The notes under the pieces: generated by a model
The model's input: only the letters and a program-made list of their open reading frames with translations
What the model was told of the DNA's origin: nothing
The model's database searches: none
Translations under genes and position numbers: made by a program
Shown: positions 33,653-44,669 of the stretch, one piece after another
Position numbering within the stretch: position 1 is the stretch's first letter
Layout of the letters: each line of letters opens with the position of its first letter
Assembly: GCA_902778925.1 (NCBI GenBank)
Contig: CACYZN010000006.1
Span: 1 to 52,725 of the forward strand
Reading direction: 5' to 3'
Length of the DNA: 52,725 nucleotides
From: an uncultured Bacteroidota bacterium
GTDB taxonomy: Bacteria; Bacteroidota; Bacteroidia; Bacteroidales; P3

Positions 33653-35095
33653 ATGATACACAAACTTCAATCTATAAAAGCCAAAGACTACGAAGGCAAC
33701 CTGGTGTTCCTCTATGGCGACGAGTGTGCAGAGCGTAACCTGCCCTTGACACGCAAGGAAGTGGAACTCATCAAAGCCCGTCGCGAGCGCGACAAGAATT
33801 TCGTGCAGCCTTTCGACAGGTTACCCAACCGCATATACATAGTCTCGTTCGACAGCGAACGGGATGCTTCGGTGTGCCAGGAACATTTGCGTCGCAGCGC
33901 AATGCAGCTTCTGGGCATGCTTGAAACAGACCGTGTCGACGAGCTGGCTGTGAGCGGCGACGGCACGCTGCCCGAAGAGGTGGCAGCCTTTGTCGAAGGC
34001 CTCACCTTGGCCGACTATAGCTTCGACCGCTACCGCAGCAAAGAGGTCTATCACCTGCAGTCGCTCATTATAGACTCGGTGTACTTCACCCCCGATGAGC
34101 TTGAGGCATCGCAGCATCTCTGGAACCGTATCTTCTGGTGCCGCGAGTGGGTCAACATGCCTGTACAAGACCTCAACGCTGCTGCCTTCGCCGACGAGCT
34201 GGCTTCGATAGCAGCCGACATGGCCGATGTGTCGTGCACTGTGATGGACAAGAAGCAAATAGAAAGCCTGCGCATGGGTGGCCTGCTGGCCGTCAACCGT
34301 GGCTCGGTCGACGAACCGCGGTTCGTGGTGCTCGAGTACAAGGGTTCTGACGAAGCACCTATATGCCTCGTGGGTAAAGGTGTGATGTACGATACCGGTG
34401 GCCTCAATATCAAGCCTGAAGACTACATGCAGGAGATGAAGAGCGACATGGCTGGTGCCGCCACCATGGCCTCGGTGCTTTTCGCTGCAGCCGACAACGA
34501 TTTGCCTGTGCACCTTGTGGCGCTGCTCCCTATGACCGACAACCGTCCGGGCTACAACGCCTATGCTGCCGACGACATCCTCACCATGTATGATGGTACA
34601 ACCGTAGAGGTGGTCAACACCGATGCCGAAGGTCGCCTCATACTGGCCGATGCCATTGCCTATGCTGCCGCCAACTATAAGCCACAACTTATTGTTGATG
34701 CCGCTACCCTTACCGGTGCTGCTGTACGTGCCATCTCGACCTTTGGTATTGCCGCTATGCAGACTGGCGCCGACAACCCGCTTACGATGATGAAGCTGGT
34801 TGGCGAGCAGGTCTACGAGCGCCTGGTCGAGTTCCCGATGTGGAGCGAGTACGACGAGCTGATAAAGAGCGACGTGGCAGACCTACGTAACTGTGGCACC
34901 ACGCCCCAGGCTGGCACTATCACCGCCGGCAAGTTCCTGGCCCATTTCGCCGGCAAAGTGCCATATGTGCACCTCGATATTGCAGGTGTAGCCTATTTCT
35001 CGAAGCCTCAGCACTACTATCGCGTCGGCGCTTCGGGCTATGGCATTCGTATGCTCTACGCCTTCCTGCAAATGCAAGATATGATTAACGAATAG
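33653..35095 (+). CDS. pepA: Leucyl aminopeptidase, M17 family
   Basis: 480 residues. Metal and catalytic motifs: VGKGVMYDTGGLNIKP (Lys and Asp ligands), MKSDMAGAA and NTDAEGRL, the family signature. A two-zinc cytosolic exopeptidase releasing N-terminal residues. The N-terminal 150 residues are the less conserved domain. It starts 10 bases after the truncated ABC gene and 20 bases before pdxA, so it belongs to an operon with pdxA and polA. Confidence 0.92.
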   Translation: MIHKLQSIKAKDYEGNLVFLYGDECAERNLPLTRKEVELIKARRERDKNFVQPFDRLPNRIYIVSFDSERDASVCQEHLRRSAMQLLGMLETDRVDELAVSGDGTLPEEVAAFVEGLTLADYSFDRYRSKEVYHLQSLIIDSVYFTPDELEASQHLWNRIFWCREWVNMPVQDLNAAAFADELASIAADMADVSCTVMDKKQIESLRMGGLLAVNRGSVDEPRFVVLEYKGSDEAPICLVGKGVMYDTGGLNIKPEDYMQEMKSDMAGAATMASVLFAAADNDLPVHLVALLPMTDNRPGYNAYAADDILTMYDGTTVEVVNTDAEGRLILADAIAYAAANYKPQLIVDAATLTGAAVRAISTFGIAAMQTGADNPLTMMKLVGEQVYERLVEFPMWSEYDELIKSDVADLRNCGTTPQAGTITAGKFLAHFAGKVPYVHLDIAGVAYFSKPQHYYRVGASGYGIRMLYAFLQMQDMINE

Positions 35096-35115
35096 AAATA
35101 AAGCGAACCACAACA

Positions 35116-36162
35116 ATGGAAAAGAACAACGAAGAACGTAAAATAAGAGTGGCCATCACCCAAGGTGACATCAACGGTGTTGGCTACGAGACCATACTCA
35201 AGACCTTTGGCGACAGCCGCATGTTCGACATCTGCACCCCTGTGCTTTATGGCTCCACCAAGGTGGCGTCGTATCACAAGAAACTGCTGGCCTCGATGCC
35301 TCAGGAGATGACCTTCACTGGCTTGCGCGATGCCTCGGAGGCTCAGGACCACAAGTTCAATGTGGTAAACCTCACTCAGGACGAGATCAAGATTGACCTC
35401 GGCAAGAGTACCGATGTGGGTGGTGCCCAGGCCCGTGAGAGCCTAAATCGCGCCTGTGCCGACCTCAAGGCTGGCAAGGTCGATGTGCTGGTCACCGCCC
35501 CAATCAATAAGCGCAACATCCAAGCCCCCGACTTCGACTTCCCTGGACACACCGAGTACCTGTCCCACCAGTTTGGTTGCTCGAGCCTGATGCTTATGGT
35601 GTGCGACCGCATCCGTATCGGCATCGTGACCAACCACCTTGCCCTTAAAGACGTGCCCAATGCACTTACCCACAATCTGCTTTTCGACAAGATGATGCTT
35701 ATGAACGAGAGCCTGAAACGCGACTTCGGCATCACCCGTCCCAAGATAGCCATTCTCGCCCTCGACCCTCATGCCGGCGACAACGGCGTGATTGGCGACT
35801 TCGACGCCACAGTCATCAAGCCCGTCATCGACGATGTGCAGCAGAAAGGCGTGCTTGCCTACGGACCCTTCCCCAGCGACGGCTTCTTCGGCAACTCTGA
35901 GTTCAATAAGTTCGACGGTGTCTTGGCTCTATACCACGACCAAGGCCTCATCCCCTTCAAGCTGATGTCTTTTACCGAAGGTGTGAACTACACCGCGGGT
36001 CTGCCCTATGTGCGCACCAGCCCCGCCCATGGCACAGCCTACGACATAGCCGGCAAGGATCGTGCCAGCGAGCAATCGTTCCGCTCGGCCGTCTACCTTG
36101 CCTGCAATATACTGCGCAACCGCAAGGAGTACGACGAGCTTAACGCCAACCCCCTGCGATGA
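35116..36162 (+). CDS. pdxA: 4-hydroxythreonine-4-phosphate dehydrogenase PdxA
   Basis: 348 residues. Family motifs: ITQGDINGVGYE near the start, DFPGHTEYL, LDPHAGDNG and SPAHGTAYDIAGKD, which supply the three metal-binding His. The enzyme acts in the DXP-dependent pathway to pyridoxal phosphate. Its stop overlaps the polA start as ATGA, indicating coupled translation. Confidence 0.93.
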   Translation: MEKNNEERKIRVAITQGDINGVGYETILKTFGDSRMFDICTPVLYGSTKVASYHKKLLASMPQEMTFTGLRDASEAQDHKFNVVNLTQDEIKIDLGKSTDVGGAQARESLNRACADLKAGKVDVLVTAPINKRNIQAPDFDFPGHTEYLSHQFGCSSLMLMVCDRIRIGIVTNHLALKDVPNALTHNLLFDKMMLMNESLKRDFGITRPKIAILALDPHAGDNGVIGDFDATVIKPVIDDVQQKGVLAYGPFPSDGFFGNSEFNKFDGVLALYHDQGLIPFKLMSFTEGVNYTAGLPYVRTSPAHGTAYDIAGKDRASEQSFRSAVYLACNILRNRKEYDELNANPLR

Positions 36163-38828
36163 AAAAGCTACTCTTGATAGATGGTATGGCAGCCGTCTAC
36201 CGTGGCTACTATGCCATGAGCCGTTCGCCCCGCGTCAACTCCAAAGGCTTCAACACCTCGGCGGCCCTCGGCTTCACCACGCACCTCTACGACTTGCTGC
36301 GCTCGCAGCGGCCTACCCACATTGGGGTGGCTTTCGACTTGCCCCAGCCGACCTTCCGCCACGAGATGTATGCCGACTACAAGGCCCACCGCGACCCCAT
36401 GCCCGAGGAGATACAGAGCAACTTGCCCTGGATCAAGCGTGTAATCGAGGCCTTCCGCATACCACAGCTCACCTGTGAGGGCTTCGAGGCCGACGATGTG
36501 ATTGGCACTTTGAGCCACAATGCCGAGCAGGCTGGCTTCGACGAGGTGGTGATGGTTACGCCCGACAAAGACTTCGCCCAGCTTGTGACCAGCCACGTAC
36601 ACATGTACCGCTATGGCCGCGGTGGCAGCCCCGACACCATTATGGGTGTCGACGAGGTGAAGGCCAAATTCGATGTCGAGACACCTGCCCAGGTCATAGA
36701 CCTGCTTGGCCTTTGGGGCGACGCCATCGACAACATCCCTGGCATACGCGGAGTGGGGGAGAAGACCGCCAAAAAGCTGATTGCACAGTTCGGCTCGATA
36801 GAACAGATGGTGGCTCGCGTCGACGAAATCAAGAACGCCAAGCTGCGTGAGCAGGTGCGCGAGCATGCCGACGATGCCCTCTTTTCGAAGCAACTGGCCA
36901 CCATCCGCCTCGACGCCCCGATAGCCTTCGACGAGCAAGCCCTCCTGTTGGAAAAGCCCGACTACGGCATGCTGCGTCAGGTGTGCGACGAACTCGAGTT
37001 CCGGCAGTTCGCACGCCGCATTTTCACCGACCTCTCGGTCACCGACCCCGAGGCTGCCATGCGATGGAACAACATGAGCGCCGCTACTCCCGCGCCCAAG
37101 GCGATGTCACCGGCTCGTCCGGCTTCCGTCGAACCCACGCTTTTCGACCAAGCCCCCACCGAGGCCGACGCCCCGCAGGTGGAGCACCAGCGCCTCACCG
37201 CCGAGGTGTTGAGCTCGCTCCAAGGCCAGGATATTGGCATAATAATCGAAGGCCCCACCGTGGCGCTCTCGACCAGCGCCGACCACGTCTGGTCTACCGA
37301 TGTGGCCCATCTCGACATCCCTTTGTTCCAGGCTCTGGCAACCGACTGTGGCACCACCAAGCTCTGCTACGACCTGAAAAGCCTCACCTACTTCCTTGCC
37401 GAGCTCGACACCAAGCTGGCGGGGGCCTTGTTCGACGTGCAGCTGGCGCACTACCTGCTCGATGCCGAGCTGCGCCATTCGCTCGACTTCATCTGTTCCG
37501 GCTTGCTTGGCTACGACCCCGCCGACACCGAGGCCCGCGCCGCCGCCCTGTGGCAGCTCTACCCCCTCATGGCGGCACGTCTGCGCGACGCACAGCTCGA
37601 GAACCTCTATTCCGACATCGAGCTGCCGCTGGTGGATGTGCTGGTCGACATGGAGCGCAGCGGCGTGCGTATCGACGTCGACGCACTGCGCGACTATGCG
37701 CGTCGCCTCACCACCGAGCGCGACACCATCGAGCAGCGCATCTATGCTCTGGCCGGCCACCAGTTCAACATCAACTCGCCGCGCCAGCTGGGCGAAGTGC
37801 TCTACGAGGAGCTCAAGGTGACCGACCGGCCGCCTCGCACCGCCACCAAGCAGTACAGCACCGCCGAAGACGTGCTGACCAAGCTCGCCTCGCACCACGA
37901 GATTATACCTCTCATACTCGACCATCGTTCGCTCACGAAGCTGGTGGGAACCTACCTCGACTCGTTCCCCAAGCTGATCAGTCCCGTCGACCACCGTCTG
38001 CACACTGTCTACAACCAGACCGTCACCGCCACCGGCCGCCTCTCGTCGTCGAACCCCAACCTGCAGAACATACCCATCCGCACCGAGCGCGGCCGCGAGA
38101 TACGCCGTGCCTTTGTGGCTGCCGACGACGACCACCTGCTGCTGGCGGCCGACTACTCGCAGATAGAACTCCGCATCATCGCCTCGCTCGCCCGCGACGC
38201 CCACATGCTGCATGCCTTCAACAGCGGCTTCGACATCCATGCCGCCACGGCCGCCAAGATATACGGCATCGCGATAGACGAGGTGACAAAAGACCAGCGC
38301 CGCAACGCCAAGAGCGTCAACTTTGGTATCGTCTACGGTATCTCGGCTTTCGGTCTGAGCGAGCAGCTGGGCATACCGCGCAAGGAGGCCTCGGCCCTCA
38401 TCGACGAGTACTTCGCTCAATATCCCGCCATACAACAGTTCATTGAGCAGTGCAAGGACTTTGCCCGCGAGCACGGCTTCGCCCGCACCCTGCTGGGCCG
38501 CCGCCGCTACCTGCCCGACATCAACAGCCGCAATGCTGCTGCCCGCGCCTTTGCCGAGCGCAATGCGGTGAACATGCCCATACAGGGTACCTCGGCCGAC
38601 ATGATAAAGCTGGCCATGGTCCGCATCTGGCACCAACTGCAGCAGCGCCACCTGCGCACCCGCATGATACTGCAGGTGCACGACGAACTGGTATTCGACC
38701 TCTACCGGCCTGAAGAGGAAGAGGTGCGCCAGCTGGTGCTGCACGAGATGCAGAACGCCCTGCCGCTGGATGGACTAACCATCGACGTCGGTATCGATAT
38801 AGGCACCAACTGGCTGCAAGCCCATTGA
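36159..38828 (+). CDS. polA: DNA polymerase I
   Basis: 889 residues. Order: 5' nuclease domain (about 1-290; DGMAAVYRGYYAM, FDLPQPTFRHEMYADYK, GIRGVGEKTA), a 3'-5' exonuclease-type domain (about 340-500), then the polymerase with motif A DYSQIELR (D665) and motif C QVHDEL (D842). In the exonuclease domain the expected D-x-E of motif I reads IIIEG and motif II has lost its Asn, so proofreading is probably absent. It replaces RNA primers and fills repair gaps. A strong terminator follows. Confidence 0.94.
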   Translation: MKKLLLIDGMAAVYRGYYAMSRSPRVNSKGFNTSAALGFTTHLYDLLRSQRPTHIGVAFDLPQPTFRHEMYADYKAHRDPMPEEIQSNLPWIKRVIEAFRIPQLTCEGFEADDVIGTLSHNAEQAGFDEVVMVTPDKDFAQLVTSHVHMYRYGRGGSPDTIMGVDEVKAKFDVETPAQVIDLLGLWGDAIDNIPGIRGVGEKTAKKLIAQFGSIEQMVARVDEIKNAKLREQVREHADDALFSKQLATIRLDAPIAFDEQALLLEKPDYGMLRQVCDELEFRQFARRIFTDLSVTDPEAAMRWNNMSAATPAPKAMSPARPASVEPTLFDQAPTEADAPQVEHQRLTAEVLSSLQGQDIGIIIEGPTVALSTSADHVWSTDVAHLDIPLFQALATDCGTTKLCYDLKSLTYFLAELDTKLAGALFDVQLAHYLLDAELRHSLDFICSGLLGYDPADTEARAAALWQLYPLMAARLRDAQLENLYSDIELPLVDVLVDMERSGVRIDVDALRDYARRLTTERDTIEQRIYALAGHQFNINSPRQLGEVLYEELKVTDRPPRTATKQYSTAEDVLTKLASHHEIIPLILDHRSLTKLVGTYLDSFPKLISPVDHRLHTVYNQTVTATGRLSSSNPNLQNIPIRTERGREIRRAFVAADDDHLLLAADYSQIELRIIASLARDAHMLHAFNSGFDIHAATAAKIYGIAIDEVTKDQRRNAKSVNFGIVYGISAFGLSEQLGIPRKEASALIDEYFAQYPAIQQFIEQCKDFAREHGFARTLLGRRRYLPDINSRNAAARAFAERNAVNMPIQGTSADMIKLAMVRIWHQLQQRHLRTRMILQVHDELVFDLYRPEEEEVRQLVLHEMQNALPLDGLTIDVGIDIGTNWLQAH

Positions 38829-38833
38829 TGCAC

Positions 38834-38876
38834 AAAAAAAGAAGGCTGCCGTAGCATTACGGCAGCCTTCTTTTTT
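38834..38876. terminator. Bidirectional terminator between polA and the M13 peptidase
   Basis: A perfect 13-bp stem (38841-38853 with 38858-38870), tetraloop gcat, seven A before and six T after, so it works for both convergent genes. Confidence 0.92.
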
Positions 38877-38898
38877 GTGGTGTCTTGTGGTTTGCGGT

Positions 38899-40959
38899 TT
38901 ACCACAGCTGGGCACGCAGCTCGGGGGCGAGCCACATACCGTCGCCTTCCTTGATGCCGAAGGCGTCGATGAACTCGGTGATCTGGGGCAGAGCCACATT
39001 GACGCGGTTGCGACCCAGCGAGTGCACATCCATCTGGGTGAGCTGCAGGGCAGCGGCGGGACGGATGTTGCTGGCCCATACGGCGGCGTAGGCCAGGAAG
39101 AAGCGCTGCTCGGGGGTGAAGCCGTCCATCTGCTCCTTGTTGACCTGCTTCTTGGCCATGGCGTTCTGCATGGCGAGGTAGCTCACGTGGAGACCACCGT
39201 TGTCGGCTATGTTCTCGCCGAGGGTGAGTTCGCCGTTGCCATGGATGAGGCCGAGCTCGGGGTCGTCGAGGGCGACGCAGGCGTTGAAGGCGTCGATGAG
39301 GGCTTTCTTGTTGTTGTTGAAGTTGGCGGCATCCTCTTCGGTCCACCAGTCGTTCAGGTTGCCGTTCTCGTCGTACTGACGGCCCTGGTCGTCGAAGCCG
39401 TGGGTCAGCTCGTGGCCGATGACCACGCCGATGGCGCCGTAGTTGGCGGCTTCGTCAGCGTTCATGTTGAAGAAGGGGGGCTGCAGGATGGCGGCCGGGA
39501 AGCAGATTTCGTTGGTGGTGGGGTTGTAGTAGGCGTTGACGGTCTGGGGGGTCATGAGCCACTCGTCCTTGTCGACGGGCTTGTTGATCTTGCTGAACAT
39601 GTAGGCCATGTCGAACTCGTTGCTGCGCACCACGTTGGCATAGTAGCTGTCGTCCTTGATCTCCAGTCCGCTGTAGTCGCGCCATTTGTTGGGATAGCCA
39701 ATCTTGATGTATATGGTGCTGAGCTTCTTGTGGGCGTTGGCCTTGGTGGCGTCGGTCATCCATGTGGCCATGTCGATGCGCTGGCCGAGGGCGGTGATGA
39801 GGTTCTGCACGAGGGTCTCCATGCGGGTCTTGGCCTCGGCGGGGAAGTACTTCTCGACATAGAGCTGGCCGAGGGCCTCGCCCATGGCGCCTTCGACGGT
39901 GCTGGTGACGCGTTTCCAGCGGGGACGGTTCTGCTCGCGGCCGCTCATCAGCTTGCCGTAGAAGTCGAAGTTGGCCTCGACAAAGTCGTCGCTCAGGTAG
40001 CCGGCGGCGCTGGTGATTTCGTGCCATGCGAAGTAGGCCTTCATGGTCTCGATGTCGGCGTCGGCCAGCACTTTGTTCACTTCGGCGAAGTATTTAGGCT
40101 GGGCGATGTTGAAGCTCTTCATGCCTTCCATGATGCCCATGGTCTCGAAGTAGCCTTTCCAGTCGATGTTGGGGGCGAACTTGACGGCCTCATCCACGGT
40201 GTAGCGGTTGAAGGTGCCCTGCGGGTCGCGGTTCTCGAGCTTGGTGTTCATGGCTTTGGCCAGACGGGTCTCGAAGTCCATGACCATCTTGGCCAGCTTG
40301 TCGGCGCTCTTGCCGCTCAGCTTGTCGTAGCCGGCCATGGCGAACTCTTTGGTCATCAGGTCGACGTAGCCTTTGCGTATGTTCTTGTTGTTGCCCTCGT
40401 CGAGCAGATAGTAGTCGCGGTCGCCGAGACCGAGGCCACCCTGGTAGGCCCAGGCTATGCACATCTTGGCGTCGTCCTTGTCGGCTTCGCCAAAGATGCC
40501 GAACAGCACGGTGTTGCCGCGGCGGTGCATCTTCAGCAGCTCGGCCCACACATCCTCGCGGGTCTTCACGCTGTTGATTTCCTCAAGGTAGGGCATCAGC
40601 GGGGCGACTCCCTGCTCCTGCAGCTTCACGCTGTCCATGCCGATGTTGTACATGGTGGCGATCTTGTCGGCCAGCGAGCCGGCTGCGTTCTGGTTCTTGC
40701 TTACGCTGTCGATGATGTCGTTGACGTTCTTCAGAGCGTTCTCGGCCAGCACGTCGAAGGCACCGTAGCGCGAGTGCTCGGCGTCGAGCGGGTTGTTCTT
40801 CATCCAGCCGCCGCAGGCATACTGGTAGAAATTGTCCTCGAGGCGAGCCGTGGTGTCGAAGTTGTCCAGGACGATACCCGAGGTCAGCTCGGCCTTCTTC
40901 TGGCAACCGGTGGCTATTACTGCTGCCATTGTTGCAATTGTTAAGAGGTTTTTCTTCAT
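38899..40959 (-). CDS. pepO: M13-family metallopeptidase, lipoprotein (PepO/neprilysin type)
   Basis: 686 residues with a lipobox (VIATGC). M13 N-domain (LEDNFYQYACGGWMK), then the zinc site HELTH at 516-520, ENIADNGGL with the third ligand, and the C-terminal LP-containing end (GLAPELRAQLW). Such endopeptidases cut oligopeptides in the periplasm or outside. Transcribed alone; a -7-like TAACTTTG is seen on the minus strand at 41031-41024. Confidence 0.92.
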   Translation of the reverse strand: MKKNLLTIATMAAVIATGCQKKAELTSGIVLDNFDTTARLEDNFYQYACGGWMKNNPLDAEHSRYGAFDVLAENALKNVNDIIDSVSKNQNAAGSLADKIATMYNIGMDSVKLQEQGVAPLMPYLEEINSVKTREDVWAELLKMHRRGNTVLFGIFGEADKDDAKMCIAWAYQGGLGLGDRDYYLLDEGNNKNIRKGYVDLMTKEFAMAGYDKLSGKSADKLAKMVMDFETRLAKAMNTKLENRDPQGTFNRYTVDEAVKFAPNIDWKGYFETMGIMEGMKSFNIAQPKYFAEVNKVLADADIETMKAYFAWHEITSAAGYLSDDFVEANFDFYGKLMSGREQNRPRWKRVTSTVEGAMGEALGQLYVEKYFPAEAKTRMETLVQNLITALGQRIDMATWMTDATKANAHKKLSTIYIKIGYPNKWRDYSGLEIKDDSYYANVVRSNEFDMAYMFSKINKPVDKDEWLMTPQTVNAYYNPTTNEICFPAAILQPPFFNMNADEAANYGAIGVVIGHELTHGFDDQGRQYDENGNLNDWWTEEDAANFNNNKKALIDAFNACVALDDPELGLIHGNGELTLGENIADNGGLHVSYLAMQNAMAKKQVNKEQMDGFTPEQRFFLAYAAVWASNIRPAAALQLTQMDVHSLGRNRVNVALPQITEFIDAFGIKEGDGMWLAPELRAQLW

Positions 40960-41166
40960 TGTTTGTTGTTATTTTATTGATTATGTTCGTTTTAACATAA
41001 AGGCTTGGGTTGACAAGCGACTGCAAAGTTACGAAATCTATTTGATATACGCGCACACGCGCGAAAAAAATTTGCCCCCGGCCCCCGTCCGGAGGCTCTG
41101 TTCTGACTGTGTCTGTAACGGCCTCTAAACCAGCTCCGCCAGCCATCCCCTCCGCTTCCCCTCCGG

Positions 41167-41252
41167 TAGTTCTTATGTACTTCTTATGTATTTCTTATGT
41201 ATTTCTTATGTTTTAAACATAAATACACATAAGAACGACCGGACCGGAAGGC
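41167..41252. repeat. Intergenic palindrome of 'cttatgta' units
   Basis: Four 'ttcttatgt' units on the left, a 'gttttaaac' centre, and 'acataagaacgaccggaccgg' on the right; the outermost pieces gttcttatgt and acataagaac pair exactly. The flanks (ccctccgg..., ggaccggaagg) are like those of the element at 26984. It lies between the M13 and miaA genes in the 369-base gap, which holds no gene. Confidence 0.75.
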
Positions 41253-41328
41253 TTGGGGTAGGCCGCAGGAAGGGTTGGAAATCGAGGGTCGACAGAAGGA
41301 AAAAGGCCGGCGGCAGTAAGGGATGGCG

Positions 41329-42156
41329 CTATAGGTAGCGGCGCATCCAGGTCTGTTGGCGCCGGGCGTAGTGCCAGGTGTTGAGCTTAATCTGGTCGAC
41401 GGCTTGCTGCAGGGTGACGGCGCCGTCGAGGGCGGCGAAGAGTTCGCGGTAGCCGACGGTGTTGAGGGTGTTGAGGTGGCGGTAGGGGAGCAGCGAGCGC
41501 ACCTCGTCGAGCAGTCCGTCGGCCATCATGCGGTCCACGCGCAGGTCGATGCGGCGCCGCAGGTTGTCGGGGTCGGTCTGCAGCACGCGCACTTCGCACT
41601 GGAAGGGACGCGGCGCGGCCTGTTGGTCGGCGAGCACGGCGCTGTAGGGGCGGCCGGCGGTGATGCAGACTTCGAGGGCGCGCTGCAGCCGCACGGGGTT
41701 GCGCAGGTCGACGCGGTCGTGGTAGTCGGGGTCCAGGCGGCGCAGCAGGGCGCGTTTCTCCTCGAGGGGCATCTGTTGCAGCGTCGAGCGCAGTTCGGGC
41801 GTGGGGTCGGGCAGGCGGGCGGGTTCGTGCAGCAGGGCGTCGATGTAGAGGCCGCTGCCGCCGCAGGCCACGACGACGCTGTGCGAGGCGAACATCCGCT
41901 CGAGCAGCGCCATGGCGTCGCGGCTGTAGTCGAAGATGTTGTAGGGCTGGGTGACGGGGCGGCAGGCCACGAAGTGGTGCGGGGCGGCCGCCAGCTCGTC
42001 GTCGGTGGGACGGGCCACGCCGATGCGCAGCTCGCGGTAGAACTGGCGCGAGTCGCACGAGACTATCTCGGTGCCGAGCTCGCGCGCCAGCTCGACGGCG
42101 TAGGCTGTCTTGCCTACTGCCGTGGGGCCGGCGACGATGATCAGTTTCGGGGGCAT
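41329..42156 (-). CDS. miaA: tRNA dimethylallyltransferase MiaA
   Basis: 275 residues. Walker A GPTAVGKT (10-17), CDSRQFYRELRIG with the substrate-binding Asp-Ser, and LNTVGYRELF near the end. It prenylates A37 of tRNAs reading U-starting codons. At 275 residues it is somewhat shorter than the common 300-310, the loss being at the C-terminus. Last gene of the dnaG-sigma54 activator-aroA-miaA series; 40 bases separate it from aroA. Confidence 0.93.
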   Translation of the reverse strand: MPPKLIIVAGPTAVGKTAYAVELARELGTEIVSCDSRQFYRELRIGVARPTDDELAAAPHHFVACRPVTQPYNIFDYSRDAMALLERMFASHSVVVACGGSGLYIDALLHEPARLPDPTPELRSTLQQMPLEEKRALLRRLDPDYHDRVDLRNPVRLQRALEVCITAGRPYSAVLADQQAAPRPFQCEVRVLQTDPDNLRRRIDLRVDRMMADGLLDEVRSLLPYRHLNTLNTVGYRELFAALDGAVTLQQAVDQIKLNTWHYARRQQTWMRRYL

Positions 42157-42196
42157 CGGGTTGCGGTTTCTATAGTGCCTATGGTCCCTATAGTAC

Positions 42197-43429
42197 CTAT
42201 TGCTTGTCTTGCAGCAGCTTGTCGAATTCTTCCCAGAACTCGGGAAACGACTTGTCGACCACCGAGGGGTTCTCGATTTCGAGGTCGGGGAAGCGCAGCT
42301 TGAGCGGGGCGAAGGCCATGGCTATGCGATGGTCGCCGTAGGTGCGCACGGTCTCCTTGGGGTTGAGGGTCGAGGGCAGTATGTGGAGCTCGTCGTTGGT
42401 GGCATTCACTTTGCCGCCCATGCGGCGCAGCTCGGTGGTGATGGCCATCATGCGGTCGCTCTCCTTGAGGGCTATGTTGCTGACCCCCTTGAGCACGGTG
42501 CGCACGCCGCAGACGGCGGCGGCCACGGCGAAGGTGGGCACCAGGTCGGGGCAGTCGATGCAGTTGAACTGCACATTCTTGGCGGCAAGACCGCCACCCT
42601 GGATGGTGACGCTGCGGCTCGAGGCGCGGTAGGGCGAGCGCACCTCGATGCTCTGTACGCCGAGTTGCTGGAAGAAGGTGTCGGCCGCCGAGTCGCCCTG
42701 GCACGAGTCGAGCTGCAGGCCCAGCAGGCGTATGCGCACCTCGGGCCGGAGCAGGGCCATGGTGTAGAAGTAGGAGGCGGCGCTCCAGTCGCGCTCTATG
42801 GCTATCGAGGTGGCGCGGGGCTTGCCCTCGAGGGGCTGCACGTAGTAGGTGCGGCCGTTCGAGGAACGGCGCACCTCGACACCGGCCTGCCGCAGGGCGT
42901 CGCAGGTCATCTCGATATAGGGGCGCGAGGTGGGACGTTGGGTCATGGTGAGCGAGATGCCTTCGGGCATGCGCGGCGCTATGAGGAGCAGGGCGCTGAC
43001 GAACTGGCTGGAGAGCAGGGGGTCGACGCTGACGGTGCGCTTCGACGGCACGCCGCCTTGCAGGTGGACGGGCAGGAAGCCTTCCTGCTCGGTGCATTCC
43101 ACCCGCAGCCCCATCTGGCGCAGGGCCTCTATGATGGGTGCCATCGGGCGTTGGCGCAAGCGCTCGTCGCCGGTCAGTATGTGGTGCCCCGGGGTCGTGG
43201 CCAGCAGGGGCATCATGAAGCGGGCCACTGAACCCGCGTTGTTGCAGTAGTAGGTGTCGGAAGTCCCCTCGTCGAGCTGGGCGAGCAGCTGCCGCAGCAG
43301 GTGGGTGTCGCCCGAGGTCGAGAGCTTGGTGATGCGGAAGCGGCTCCCGGTGATGTGGTTTATCATCAGCCAGCGGTTGCTCATGCTTTTCGACGCTGGC
43401 AGGTTGATGCGGATGTCGTTGGTATTCAC
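42197..43429 (-). CDS. aroA: 3-phosphoshikimate 1-carboxyvinyltransferase AroA
   Basis: 410 residues. N-terminal PASKSMSNRWLMI with the substrate-binding Lys-Ser; NNAGSVARFM (the usual NAGT has become NAGS); and DHRIAMAFAPL near the end. It makes EPSP from shikimate 3-phosphate and PEP. The start codon abuts the stop of the sigma-54 activator gene, so these genes are likely one transcript. Confidence 0.93.
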   Translation of the reverse strand: MNTNDIRINLPASKSMSNRWLMINHITGSRFRITKLSTSGDTHLLRQLLAQLDEGTSDTYYCNNAGSVARFMMPLLATTPGHHILTGDERLRQRPMAPIIEALRQMGLRVECTEQEGFLPVHLQGGVPSKRTVSVDPLLSSQFVSALLLIAPRMPEGISLTMTQRPTSRPYIEMTCDALRQAGVEVRRSSNGRTYYVQPLEGKPRATSIAIERDWSAASYFYTMALLRPEVRIRLLGLQLDSCQGDSAADTFFQQLGVQSIEVRSPYRASSRSVTIQGGGLAAKNVQFNCIDCPDLVPTFAVAAAVCGVRTVLKGVSNIALKESDRMMAITTELRRMGGKVNATNDELHILPSTLNPKETVRTYGDHRIAMAFAPLKLRFPDLEIENPSVVDKSFPEFWEEFDKLLQDKQ

Positions 43430-44662
<1,233 letters not shown>

Positions 44663-44669
44663 GGTTCGT

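Noticed and set aside
38875-40944. A 689-codon plus-strand frame opposite the M13 peptidase
   Set aside because: Gly/Val/Leu-rich antisense shadow; the minus strand has the HELTH zinc site, lipobox and terminator.
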